Of a stretch of 64,000 bases of DNA, positions 21,497 to 33,600 are shown piece by piece. This stretch comes from Serripes groenlandicus (Eukaryota; Mollusca; Bivalvia; Cardiida; Cardiidae), in contig JASEVX010000035.1 in NCBI GenBank assembly GCA_031761405.1, positions 992,001-1,056,000 on the forward strand, read 5' to 3'. The position numbers were made by a program, and so were the translations under genes. Under the pieces are notes generated by a model that saw only the letters and a list, made by a program, of their open reading frames with translations, did no database searches and was not told where the DNA came from. Position 1 is the stretch's first letter. Each line of letters starts with the position of its first letter.

Positions 21497-21722
21497 AACC
21501 ATGTTCCAGTTATATCATGGCGTCTCCTGGGCTAATTACCGGCACCACTGGTCCATTAAACCATACACCAGCTTGTCAGCCATAACGATTAACCCATAGT
21601 CCTGAGGCTCAAGGAAAAGATGAAACCGTAACTACTAATGCTGAAAGAAAAGTGTATGAATTGGGCCGGGGATCGAACCCGCGACCACCTACACCCAAGG
21701 CGGATGTTCTATCACTGTAGCA
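21497..21722 (-). mobile_element. SINE (tRNA-headed), minus strand
   Basis: GTTATATCATGGCGTCTCCT body and the head GGGGATCGAACCCGCGACCA (B-box complement), with ACTGTAGCAGTCGGGTGG at the right. Confidence 0.65.
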
Positions 21723-21989
21723 GTCGGGTGGTCTCAACAGGTTGCACTGTAAAGACAGAACGATAGAACGACTTTTGTCTAATTGTTTGAAGTGAATGCT
21801 AGCGGTGTTTTCAACTCTTTCAAAATTATAATAACAGTTTTCCAGAAGCATATTTTCATATGTTTTCAAAGTTTTACGAAGCGAAGCGGACGTTTCTATG
21901 GCTACTGAAATGTAATATAAGGTAATCTTGCACAATCAACTTTGGAACGTTGTTACGCTATTCGTGTTTCTAGGAATAAGACAACAAGT

Positions 21990-22235
21990 GTGATTGATTG
22001 GGGTTGAACGCCATTTTCAACAATTCTTCAGTCATATCACGGCGGCCAGTTAACCTACCCATGTGTGTCCTGGTTTTTCACACAAGTACTCCACACAACA
22101 CTCTTTTCAAGCAACTGGCTGCTTTTCCACATAGACTGTTAGACCATTGGTTGGAAAGAATGTTGGCCGAGCTGGGGTTCGAAATAACAACCCCTGCATT
22201 GGCAACCCGCGTCACTACCGACTGAGCTACCGGCG
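21990..22235 (-). mobile_element. SINE (GTAGCTCAGTCGG head), minus strand
   Basis: Complement of the right end reads CGCCGGTAGCTCAGTCGGTA and GGTTGTTATTTCGAACCCCA; the tail side has GATTGATTGGGG. Same family as 48122-48420. Confidence 0.75.
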
Positions 22236-22427
22236 AAGTGTGCAGTGATGTTTTTAGTTGGACCTTTCTTGTCAGCAAATGCCCATTTGGCCCCAATGTT
22301 TTCAGCTCTATTCAATATTTATACTCTCATTAATAGAGAGTTTCCATATATTTGCCAAGATGTTTTGAAAGAGTTGGCAGCTGCAGATTTGTTGTATGTT
22401 GCAAACGGAAATCAATATTTTGATTTT

Positions 22428-22683
22428 TTGATTGATTGTTTGTTTAGTGTTTAACGCCGCTTTCAACAATTTTTCAGTTATATCACGGCGTTTCATGGGT
22501 AAGTTACCAGTACGACTTGTCCATTTATACTGACACCAGCCATTCAGTCATAATTCTAACCCCGCAACCCTGAGCGACAAGGAGGGCAGACACTACTTCC
22601 ATTTTTGGTATGACCCGACCGGGGGATTGAACCCACAACCTCCCACACCCGAGTCGAACGCTCTACCATTACACCACTGAACA
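22428..22683 (-). mobile_element. SINE (tRNA-headed), minus strand
   Basis: Close to the copy at 9661-9927: GATTGATTGTTTGTTTAGTG tail side, GGGTAAGTTACCAGTACGAC body, head complement with GATTGAACCCACAACC. Confidence 0.8.
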
Positions 22684-22984
22684 GGAAATTTTTATTTGTA
22701 AAAGCTTTATTGGAAATCTATACAATTGTAATTAAAATATCATTTATTATAAAATTTAACACTATTTAAATTGATTACTTATGTAACAAAACTAACAATG
22801 TAAAATTACCAAGAAGTGTCAAACCAGTGCTAAAGAGCAATTTCTTGCCTATAGCAACCATACATTCAATTCCCCAATGATAGGTCTTTAAACACAGGTT
22901 GGACTACATATCTATACATTATGGTCTATACACATTGATTTTAACCAACAGCTTTACACAGGAAAACACTTTAGTTATAAGGTT

Positions 22985-23216
22985 CAGTTTTTAATGAATT
23001 TTCTTTTTCTGAACACATTTTCACACATCTGCAGCAGACGACTTTTGAAAACCTTGTGGCAAAAGGAGAAATTGCTCATTATGAGCAATCTTTCCTTTTT
23101 GTCACAATGATTTTAATTCTCTTCAATGAGTATACACAAAATGATTTTTCATATTTTTGTCTAAATCTTTTTAAAGTTGTCTGCTGTAGATTTGTTATAT
23201 GTGTGAAAGAGTTGAA
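22985..23216 (+). mobile_element. MITE family A copy, degraded ends
   Basis: CATCTGCAGCAGACGACTTT, GAGAAATTGCTCATTATGAG hairpin, GTTGTCTGCTGTAGATTTG and GTGTGAAAGAGTT end. Confidence 0.7.
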
Positions 23217-23477
23217 ATGCAGGTACTTTAGTTCACACACTGTATCTTGCTATATGAAGCTTAAATGACTGGCAACAGAACATATAACAAGAGGACCATG
23301 ATGGTAATTTGAAGTGAGCTAATATATTAAAATGTATTTGGAGGGTGTTCATAAATTGTAAAGAGTAACTATTGCTGAAAAGAAAACAAATATATTTTCT
23401 ATGCATTTAAATAGATTCCTAAAAGCTGTTATATCATCATTGTTCTAACTTATATTATGTGCAAGGAAAGGAGTACC

Positions 23478-23711
23478 TTAACCCTTTCCCTCATATATAG
23501 ACGTTTTTTGAAGCCTCTGCAGCAGATGGCTTTTTGTAAACATAATGACAAAAGAAGAAATTGCTCAAAACGAGCAATTTCTTCTTTTGACACAACGTTT
23601 TCCCCCTTTTAGTGATAGGTTATCCATTCAATTAAAGAGATTTTCTATTTATTATGCAAAATATGTTCAAAGTCGTCTGCTGCAGATTTGTTGTATGTGG
23701 GAAAGGGTTAA
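23478..23711 (+). mobile_element. MITE family A, full-length copy
   Basis: Ends TTAACCCTTTCCCTCATATA and GTATGTGGGAAAGGGTTAA, perfect GAAGAAATTGCTCAAAACGA hairpin; a good reference copy. Confidence 0.92.
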
Positions 23712-23778
23712 GATAATAAAAAGTAAATTATACAGATGATATAAAAAAGTAAACTGCCATAGTCTTCAAATATGCGTT

Positions 23779-23954
23779 TTAACCCTTTCCCCCATGCAGA
23801 TGCATTTTGCCACCTATGCAGCAGACGATTTTTGCAACAATGTTTTAAACTCTTTTAAATAATCAAACTTTCCCTGGTGTAGTTTTTCCATAATTTTGCA
23901 TTGACATGTTCAAAGCTGTCTGCTTTTGATTTGATTATATGGAAAAAGGGTTAA
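23779..23954 (+). mobile_element. MITE family A copy without hairpin
   Basis: TTAACCCTTTCCCCCATGCA and GGAAAAAGGGTTAA ends; the central hairpin is deleted. Confidence 0.75.
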
Positions 23955-24523
23955 CACAGTAACACTGTATATAACAGAATTGATTATGCATAAACTAGCA
24001 ATAAAATACATGTATAGTTAAAAACTAGAATTGTAGAATTATCAAACAATTTAAACTAATAATAACAAAGATAAAATATAAATTATTGCAAAATGCATTG
24101 TTTATCATTAAAATTACCCAATCTGCCGACAACATTTACCCTTTCCCACTAAAAGACCCTTTCTGAACCTCTCCTCTGCAACGTACATCAATAATCAAAC
24201 TTTCCCTGGTGTAGTTTTTCCATAATTTTGCATTGACATGTTCAAAGCTGTCTGCTTTTGATTTGATTATATGGAAAAAGGGTTAACACAGTAACACTGT
24301 ATATATAACAGAATTGATTATGCATAAACTAGCAATAAAATACATGTATAGTTAAAAACTAGAATTGTAGAATTATCAAACAATTTAAACTAATAATAAC
24401 AAAGATAAAATATAAATTATTGCAAAATGCATTGTTTATCATTAAAATTACCCAATCTGCTGACAACATTTACCCTTTCCCACTAAAAGACCCTTTCTGA
24501 ACCTCTCCTCTGCAACGTACATC
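23859..24523 (+). repeat. Near-identical 332-bp tandem duplication
   Basis: Units start ATAATCAAACTTTCCCTGGT at 23859 and 24191. The copies differ by one TA insertion and one C/T change that I could see, so the duplication is recent or an assembly artefact. Confidence 0.95.
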
Positions 24524-25395
24524 TTTTGAAAACATTTTCACAATTTTCTCTATTATTTTTGGTTAAATATTCCTTAATTGTTCTTTCATTTTAGTGTTCC
24601 ATAAGTTCTATTTAACCCAATATTGTCTGCAGCATATTTGTTTTATGAGGGAAAGGGTTAAAGTAGAGTTTTAATATAATTATTGATTACATGGAAAAAA
24701 GGAACCAAATTACATAAATAATAACACGTCAGACCTGTAAAGTATGAATTATTGCATAATGCATTATTTATCTTTCAAACTACCCAAACAGCCGACTTTA
24801 TTAAAATACATAAAGTGTAAAAATTAAATATTTATAATCTTAAAAAATGTCCCTGATAATAGCTCAAATAGAATTATGCAGACTTACTGTATATATGTGG
24901 GAAATGGTCAAAATACATGTAATAGTTAAAATCAAATATAAACAATTACTATAATTTCAACCCTTCAAAATGGAAAGAACAATATAACAAGAGGGCCGTC
25001 CTATTGATCACCATACTTGTATAGATATTAGTAAAATGGCAAGGCAAAGTCTGACTATTTTAACAGTAAAAAGACTTAAAAAATATAGAAGGTCAAAATG
25101 AATAAAAAAAATATACATTGAAACCGTCGACTTTAATTCCTTCCTTAGAAACAGACAGCTTCTGAATATGGTAACTTGTCAAAATATTGTGAGATACGTT
25201 TCAAAATAGGTATTTCCTCCTATTCCTACAATGTATTCAACTGTCTATCAACTATTGTAGAATTATACTTTCAGCTAGTGTTCAGATACCTTTAAGAAAA
25301 AGCCAGTTAATTCCCCTTTCCTACGCAATTTGTCACTTCTGAACACATTGTCGCAAAAGGAGAAACCGCTCATTATGAGCAATTTCTCAAAATTT
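24524..25395. other. AT-rich intergenic with MITE scraps
   Basis: One GAGGGAAAGGGTTAA end at 24648-24661 and fragmentary family A words; no gene seen. Confidence 0.5.
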
Positions 25396-25398
25396 CTC

Positions 25399-26008
25399 TA
25401 TTTTTGCGAAACCCTTTCCCACTACCAACACTGTCTAATGCCTCATATAGATGCCTTTTGTCGCCTCTGCAGCAGACGACTTTTGAAAACATTGTTGCAA
25501 GAAGAAAACAAGGCTCATAAATTCATAATGAGCAATTTCTCAAAATTTCTCTATTTTCCCACTACAAACACTGTCTAATGCTTCTGCAGCAGACGACTTT
25601 TGGAAACATTGTTGCAAGAAGAAAACAAGGCTCATAAATTCATAATGAGCAATTTCTCAAAATTTCTCTATTTTCCCACTACAAACACTGTCTAATGCTT
25701 CTGCAGCAGACGACTTTTGAAAACATTGTTGCAAGAAGAAAACAAGGCTCATAAATTCATAATGAGCAATTTCTCAAAATTTCTCTATTTTCCCACTACA
25801 AACACTGTCTAATGCTTCTGCAGCAGACGACTTTTGAAAACATTGTTGCAAGAAGAAAACAAGGCTCATAAATTCATAATGAGCAATTTCTCCTTTTGCA
25901 ACAAATGTTTTTAACTCAATCAAAACATTATAGGGATTTTGAATAGATTTTGCTATGTATGTTTTCAAAATCCCCTGCTGCAGATTCATTGTATGTGGGA
26001 AAGGGTTT
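25399..26008 (+). mobile_element. MITE family A copy containing an internal tandem array
   Basis: Starts ACCCTTTCCCACTAC, ends GTATGTGGGAAAGGGTT. Its left half is repeated in tandem (see 25441-25900). Confidence 0.82.
25441..25900 (+). repeat. 117-bp tandem array built from a MITE half, about 4 units
   Basis: CCCACTACAAACACTGTCTA recurs at 25558, 25675 and 25792; each unit holds CTGCAGCAGACGACTTTTG and one hairpin side. Units are almost identical. Confidence 0.95.
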
Positions 26009-26248
26009 ACAAGTAAGCTACATGCATGTGTTTAAGAGTCACCTGTAAGTACTTAACATAAAAGTGAATTAGTTATTTAACCTAACAATTTTAAAATTGT
26101 TAGGAAATCAAAGCTTATGATGACCATTGAATAGAAGATAATTGTGTCTGACAAAAGTTGTTCTTCTTTACAGATCATAAATAAAACAACAAAATAAAAT
26201 ATAACTGAATTACAGCAGCCTCATGTTTATTTGAACATTGAACATTGT

Positions 26249-26478
26249 TTAACCCTTTCCCTCATATAAACGCTTTCTGAAGCCCCTGCAGCAGACGGCT
26301 TTTTGAAAACATAGTGACAAAAGAAGAAATTGCACAAAACGTGCAATTTCTCCTTTTGCCACAATGTTTTCCACTTTTCGTCATAGGTTATCCATTCAAT
26401 TATGGAGATTTTCTATGTTTTGACAAAATACGTTCAAAGTCGTCTGCTGCAGAATTGTCGTATGAGGGAAAGGTTTAA
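26249..26478 (+). mobile_element. MITE family A, full-length copy (CAC/GTG stem)
   Basis: TTAACCCTTTCCCTCATATA start; hairpin is GAAATTGCACAAAACGTGCA instead of the CTC/GAG type; end GAGGGAAAGGTTTAA. Confidence 0.9.
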
Positions 26479-26699
26479 TTTTAAGCCATTCCACAAACAA
26501 ATCTGTATTTCAAAACAGTGAAGCATACAAACAATCAGAACTGATGCTGCACTGTTTTCTTGATAGGCTTTTATCCCCAACAGATTTTCAAACAAACTAC
26601 AACGCTAAAAATGCATAACAGAATTTAGCAAAAATCCAGGGATCACCTCGAACATGCCAGTAAATCGAAGTAATTTAATTATGGGTCCCCTTTCCAGTT

Positions 26700-27275
26700 T
26701 GAGTTATCCCAAGTCTACTGTACAGTGAAACCTGTGAATAAAGACCATCCATGGGCAACCAACAATATGGCCTTTGTTCACAGGTGCTCTTTAAATATAG
26801 GGGGGAGGGGTATTTATGCAGAAAATGAATGATTGGGAAATTTAAAGTGTGGTTACTAAAGACAGGGAACTTGTATACAAAGGTTGTCTTTAGCACAGGT
26901 TCGACTGTAAATGACTAAGTAGACAAGAGACACAATAGAACCTTCTTTATACAATGTCATAATCATTATCTATATATCTTTGAGCATATAACACAAATTA
27001 CTATATCTGCTACTGCATAGAATATTTGACTATTAAAGATTGGTATTTTTACCTTTTCCCACCTGTAAAACCAATGGGACCCTTGAGTAAAGACCAACCA
27101 TGTGAAAACACTTTGGTCTTTGTTGACAGGTCACAGGTGTTAATTTAGCAGGTCATTTATGCAAATAAGGAGTAATTGTGACACTATAAGTGTGGTAACA
27201 TTAATAGTCAAGGAATTGCTATTGACCCAAATTGGTCTTAATTTAAGCACAGGTCCAACTGTTGATGCATAGATA
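26700..27275. repeat. Two copies of an 'AAAGACCA...TTTGTTCACAGG' repeat
   Basis: GAATAAAGACCATCCATGGG...GGCCTTTGTTCACAGGTG (from 26700) and GAGTAAAGACCAACCATGTG...GGTCTTTGTTGACAGGTC (from 27065) match. The complement occurs at 43110-43256. Confidence 0.7.
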
Positions 27276-27526
27276 ACAAACTTAATCAATTCATACAAAA
27301 CCACATTATATCATTTTAAGACCTTATATATATGTCTCACACTTTTGTCCTCAAATGGGTAGCAAAAAGGTTTCATAATTAAACCCTTTCCTTCATACAG
27401 CAAATCTGCAGCGGACAACTTTGAAATTATTTGAACCATTTTTTTCAAAAGTTGTCTGCTGCAGTGTTGTAATTTTTTAGGATGCTTTTATATTCTTGTT
27501 AATATGGGTATCAAACAAGCTCATAT

Positions 27527-27696
27527 CTAAGGGCAGCAGGCTGACCAATCAGTGGCTGGGTACCCGTCATACAGCCCATTGAAGAAGATTGCAAATGCAA
27601 CAAAGAGCAGGAAGACAGCCAGCGTGATCCACCCAACAGTCTTCTCCCAGTCTTTAATCCGGATGTTCTTCATCACTGCGATACCAATAAACAATC
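27527..27696 (-). CDS. RHBDL: Rhomboid gene exon 10 (C-terminal TM and stop)
   Basis: 2 nt + 55 codons + TAG, acceptor TTTTTCCAG. It completes TM6 (GLFIGIAVM), then has a long loop (KNIRIKDWEKT), TM7 (VGWITLAVFLLFVAFAIFF) and a short tail ending in SACCP. The paired C-terminal cysteines could be acylated; that is inference. Confidence 0.93.
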
Positions 27697-30600
27697 CTGG
27701 AAAAAGAGGAAACTAGAAATGTAGTTTTACTTAATTAAGGGAAATTGATGTATTCCTCATCCAAGATTTTTGAAAATTTGGAAATATTTAGGAAATAATA
27801 TAGAAGATTTCTTTAAATAAAGGACCAATTAATGAATCATGTTAAAAGAATTGTGACGAATGAAATTTCTCATTTTGCCACAATGTTATCAAATTTAAAG
27901 CTGACTGCAATTATTATATATTTTTTATAAATGGTGATTTACTCTGCTTTCAACATGTTTTAATTTATATCAAGGCAAATTTTTCTGGGTAAATTACCAG
28001 GATTATTAGTCCATTTAACCTGACTCCATGCAACCCATGACAAACAGCAAGATATAACATTTAGTCTTATAATCAAGTATATACGGTACATGGACGGTGA
28101 AGACTATGGTGAGATGGTGTGGCAGAAGCACAGGCCCATCTTGATTCTTCAGTGTATTCAGATGCATAGGCAGGAAAGCTGTTGCTCTTTACCAGACAGG
28201 GTTTCAAACACTTTCCCAGATATTGTTTCAAGAGTAAACCTACCTGCTAGAAGCCCACCCATATGGGCTGAGATTCCTATTTTACCTCCTGCAGGATCGA
28301 AAAATCTTCTGTATACAGCATTGGCAGTGTCAAGTGAAGCTGGAAAAATATAACAATTTATCTTTATATACAGCAAGTCTAATAACATTTACCCTCCTTT
28401 TCACACATACAACAAATCTGCAACACTCTACAGTGTTTGATTTGACCAAGTGACCCTTGTTTTTGACCCCACATGAACCAGTTTAAAGCTCGACCGAAGA
28501 TCAATTTAAATTCAACACCAGTTACCTCCCTTAAATCAATGGTTTATTTAAACAGGGACATTAAACAAATCCATCCAACACGCTCCTTCCTCTATTTATA
28601 TTATGCCGTGGTTCAGTGAGTAGCTACACTTGCTGACTTTAAAGGGGTTGTGATTTCAAACCCGGCAGCTCTGTCTACATTCATTACAACATTAATTCTG
28701 ACAAATGTCCATACGACTAGAGTCATTCATCTTCAACCAATAGGCTAACATTATCTATGTTGATAAGTAGTTTTTTTCTTCGAAAGTTTGCGTGTATTGT
28801 GTTTTATGGCACTTGTAGCAATGTTTTGGTTATATCACAGCATTTCTAAGCGCAAAGGAAGGAAAAGAAAGCTTATTAATTACTATCATTTTAAAGTCTT
28901 TGGTATGAACCGGTCGTAATCAAACCCACGACAGCCCACACCCTGGGCAGATGATTTACCACTACACAGTATGACTTGGAAAGACTGTTGTGTGGATTGC
29001 TTGTGTGAAAAAGCCAGGAACAACATTAGTAGGGTAAGTGGACAGGCCTTCATGCTATGACTGGAAATTGTTTAAAACAACAGCTTAAACCCAAATGAAA
29101 CAATAAAAACTACAGGCGTCCGAGTTTACATTTGAGAAAATTTAAAGAAACCCCCCCCCACAATTCCTGGTTAAACTACTACAAATAGTCTATATATGGT
29201 CCATAATATATACTTTAATAATAATGACAGTTGTGTTAATTCGGAGAATCCCACAGAGGACAATGTTACCATAAATAGCCTGAGATCTCTATAGGGTTCT
29301 ATACTATAATAATAATTATTATACTCTATGAAGCGTATAGATAGCCTATTTATAATAATACGGTCCTGGGAGGGATTCCCCAAACTTTGCCATACTAAAA
29401 CATTACGGTCATTATTATTATAGCATATGGACAATATAGATGTACTTATTTGTAGTATCTTAACCCTTTCCCTCATATATACGCTTTCTGACGCCTCTGC
29501 AGCAGACGTTTTTTTGAAAACATAGTGACAAAAGAAGAAAGTGCAATTTCTCCTTTTGCCACAATGTTTTCCACTTTTTGTCATAGGTTATCCATTCAAT
29601 TATGGAGATTTTCTATGTTTTGACAAAATACGTTCAAAGTCGTCTGCTGCAGAATTGTCGTATGAGGGAAAGGGTTAATGAGCCATGTTTGTTTTTATCC
29701 CCATTTTTTCTCAAATGGAAACTCGGACGCCTGTGTCAAAACAAACATATTTACCCAATAAGATGAGGACTGTAAGTCTGACCGGGGCACTCAGCATGAA
29801 TCGGATTGGGTTACCATCACAGCATTCATGGTTCATTTCTTTCCAGTTCTGTCAAAATGGTCAAAGAACGATAGATAGATAGAATTGTCTAGACTTCCAG
29901 ACTTTTAGAGGTTATCATTTACAAGCTGGTATGTGAAAAGGTTAAATTTTAACATTGAACTAAAGGATAAGATCTGGCTCCAATGCCATCAACCTTACCT
30001 AGAGGTAAGTATTACTTAATCCTTTCCCTCATACGACAATTCTGCAGCAGTCGACTTTGAACGTATTTTGTCAAAAATGGAAAATTTCCATAATTGAATG
30101 GATACCTATGACTAAAAGTGGTAAATATTGTGGCAAAAGAAGAAATTGCTCGTTTTGAGCTATTTCTTCTTTTGTCACTATGTTTTCAAAAAGCCGTCTG
30201 CTGCAGAGGCATCAGAAAGCATCTACATGAGGGAAAGGGATATGCTTTTTCATAATTTTTGATTCTCTTATATTTTGCTAAACATGAATGGTGGAATGTA
30301 TTAAAGTACATGACTAAGTTGACATAAATCGGTACCTTGCTATCTAACAAAACTTGTCAAGAAATAATTAAATGTTTAGGCATTTTTATTAGGGAAACAA
30401 AAATGGTGAAATATGCTTTTAAGTATGGAAGTATTACTTAGTGCTAAGTAATATTAGTGGAATTGGGCCTTGAACTTTAATATAGATTTATTTATTCTAC
30501 ATTGATTGCGAAACAAGCTTTTTGCTATTATCAATCACGCTCAATGTCTGGCTTCCTTGAGACTTAAGCAGAATTTGCTCACTGCACCCTTCACCACCTT

Positions 30601-33600
30601 TGACATGACAGATAATATACCCCTTTCAGTTTTGATATAACAAAAGACAGCATGCTCAACTATTTGGCCATTTAATACAATAGTCAACAGTTGTTACTGA
30701 GATAGTGGCTTGATAGTATAGTACTATAAATCAAGTTGGATAAGTCTTGTTTGAATAGCATCTGATGTTTGTGAGAAAAGGCCTTGCATGCAAAACTTTA
30801 ACCCAAATTTCTAACTTCAACAAGAGCCATAATTTATAATAAATTCAGTCTGGAGTTACCTAACCTGATTGTTTGATACCTTTAAAGACTAAATTAAAGT
30901 TTTAAATCAATCTCTGAGTGGTTACTGAGATATGTGCACGATAGTTTCAAAGTCAAACAAGGACCATAATTTGTACTAAATTTATAAAATAGTTATCTAA
31001 CTTGACTATCTGACACCCCTGGAGACATGATTGAAGTTTCAAGTCAATATCGTCTGCTGCAGATGTTTCAACATGTGTCTATAGGTTGGTAAGGGTTAAG
31101 TTGAATTTGTTAGACAGCAGATTATAGGCCTGACCAATAAATAATCAGATAAAAAATTTAGGGACACTTGGATAGGTCCTAGCTTTTATTCAAAGAAGAG
31201 TCTATGTTAGAAATAGAAAAATGATTAGATTATATAATATAGTTACCACAACAACAGAAGCAAGATGAGCACCAATAAGAGCATAGCAACCTCCACTAGC
31301 ACCAGCAAGGGCAACATGGTGATCTGTGAGGGAATGGGCTAATGATCCTAAGAATTACAAAAGAAAAAAACATGAGAGGCAACATAATACAACAAGGCAA
31401 TTATTGAACCCTTCTCTAAAGATGATGTTTGTTAGTGATCTGTGAGGGAAAGTGCTTGTGATTCAAGAATTATGAAAGAAAAATTAAATATATATATATT
31501 AACAGCGTTTCGGCCATTTTGCCTTCCTCAGGTTGCATGTATACACTATGACATAAATAGGAAGTGAAGTCAACGTAATTCAATGTCAACGGAGATAACG
31601 TCAAAATATAGCATACAATTTACCATTATATACAGTCATGTATTAGTATATTGGGTCTAGAGATATATACACATATACTGGTAAAATGCAATTAAAAAGG
31701 CAAAAATATTAGTTAAAAAAGAAATTGAATGGGAGGCAACATATAACAGTAAAAAAAACAATTGTTAAACCGTTCCCGACCTGCAGATGCATTTTGACAT
31801 ATCGGTAGAAAAGGACCAATATCTTCTTTTTGCCACTATGTTTTCATCTCTATTCATTACTTTGGTTTAGAGGTATTTTCTGTATATAGGAGTTACTAGA
31901 TACAATGTAAGTATCAAAACTATCCAAGTTGAGCTGCAATAGCTTGTCTGAATCAACATAGGATCTTGAGTTTATATCCTGGTTTGACCATTCTTTCTTC
32001 GGATGGTGACAAAAGTCATTGGGAATAAGCAACTCATTTTTCAATAGGTTAACCCTTTCCCCACTTTCAAATGCATCCTGACACATCTGCAGCAGAGGAC
32101 TTTGTAATTATTTGCCACAATGATTTTAACCTTATTCAATATTCATGATACTATCATTTATAAAGATTTTTATATATTCTGCAGATTTATTGTATTTGGG
32201 AAAGGGTTAAAAAGTCTATATGGGAAGATAGCAAGTTTCCTGAGACGATTGTTAATTGTGGTCAATTCCGGTGCGAGAGGTGATGTGACAGCCATAATAC
32301 TTTAAAAATACTGTTGGAAATGACATAACAAACTCATCCCCACTTGCAGACGCATTTTAAAGAATCTTTAGTAGACAGACCAATTTTTAAAGAAGTCATC
32401 TGCAGCAGATTTTTTGTGTCAGAGTGGGAAAGGGTGATATAATAGATGCTGAAATACAGTTACCTGCTATTACGCCACAAAAATAAACAATGAGCACTCT
32501 CCACCATTTGTGAACAATCTCTAGCGGTAAACCCAGCAACAGTTGGAATATCAGGTTGCCCACCAAGTGCATGTACCTAAAATATACCAAATAAGATGTT
32601 TTTAATTACATGTAATTATATTTCTTTATAAATACATGTATTGCTTTTATGTTCATTTGTAAGAAAACTCCTTAGTTTAGTTCAAGCTTAATTATGTTAC
32701 ATCAATTGTTTATATTTATCATGTTCTATGTCTGCTTCCTGAAAACAAAAGCATGTGGAAAAATCCCAAAGGAGAACCCGCTCAACAGGATTCTAACCCG
32801 GGACCTTTAGAACAAGAGGCTGACGCTCTACCACTGCACCACTGTCTTCCACATTGAAACAAGTGAAAAAGGGTTAATAGCACAATTCTTATAGTCAGTT
32901 ATATTTTAATACCAATTTAACATGCCATATTCTGAATGACTTCCTTTCTCTGAAATTAAGACATAATGTCTATATTGCAAGACTTCTATTGTATCTTATA
33001 TTAACATGCAGCACATTTTGAAACACCTGCAGCAGACAACCCTTGAGGGAGGATGCTCTGACCACTTAGCCAGTTTTTTTACTTTTGCCACAAGCATTTC
33101 GGTTCTTTTCACTGACTGCAATTTACTTTTGTATACTGTCTTTTACGGAGATTGTTCAAATATTTGGTCAAATGTTTACGTATATGTCTGCTGCAGATTT
33201 GATGTAAGTGGTAAGGATTTAAAGGACTGTATAGGTAATTAAACACTTATTTTTGAAAAGGGTCAAAGCGACTGTCGCGCAACATTGGGAAAAGTTTAAA
33301 TGAGTTGGTTTAATCCAAAAGAAAATTATCCTACCCTTGATGAATGAGTAAATATGAGAGATATCTCCAGGCCTCATAACGTCTGGTAGGTTTATAGATG
33401 AGAGGACTGGACAAGGGCACACCCGACGTGGCTGTGACAGGGTCATCAGTTCCCTTTAGTTCCATGGCATAGACGATAAATACTATAATCTGAAACAATG
33501 ATTAGACGATAAATACTATAATCTGAAACATTGATTAGATGATAAATACTATTATCTGAAACATGGCAGAGATAATAAATACTATAATCTGAATTACGGC

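Noticed and set aside
28090..28353. Plus-strand open frame of 87 codons
   Set aside because: It is the antisense shadow of rhomboid exon 9.
29685..29882. Plus-strand open frame of 65 codons
   Set aside because: It is the antisense shadow of rhomboid exon 8 and its flank.
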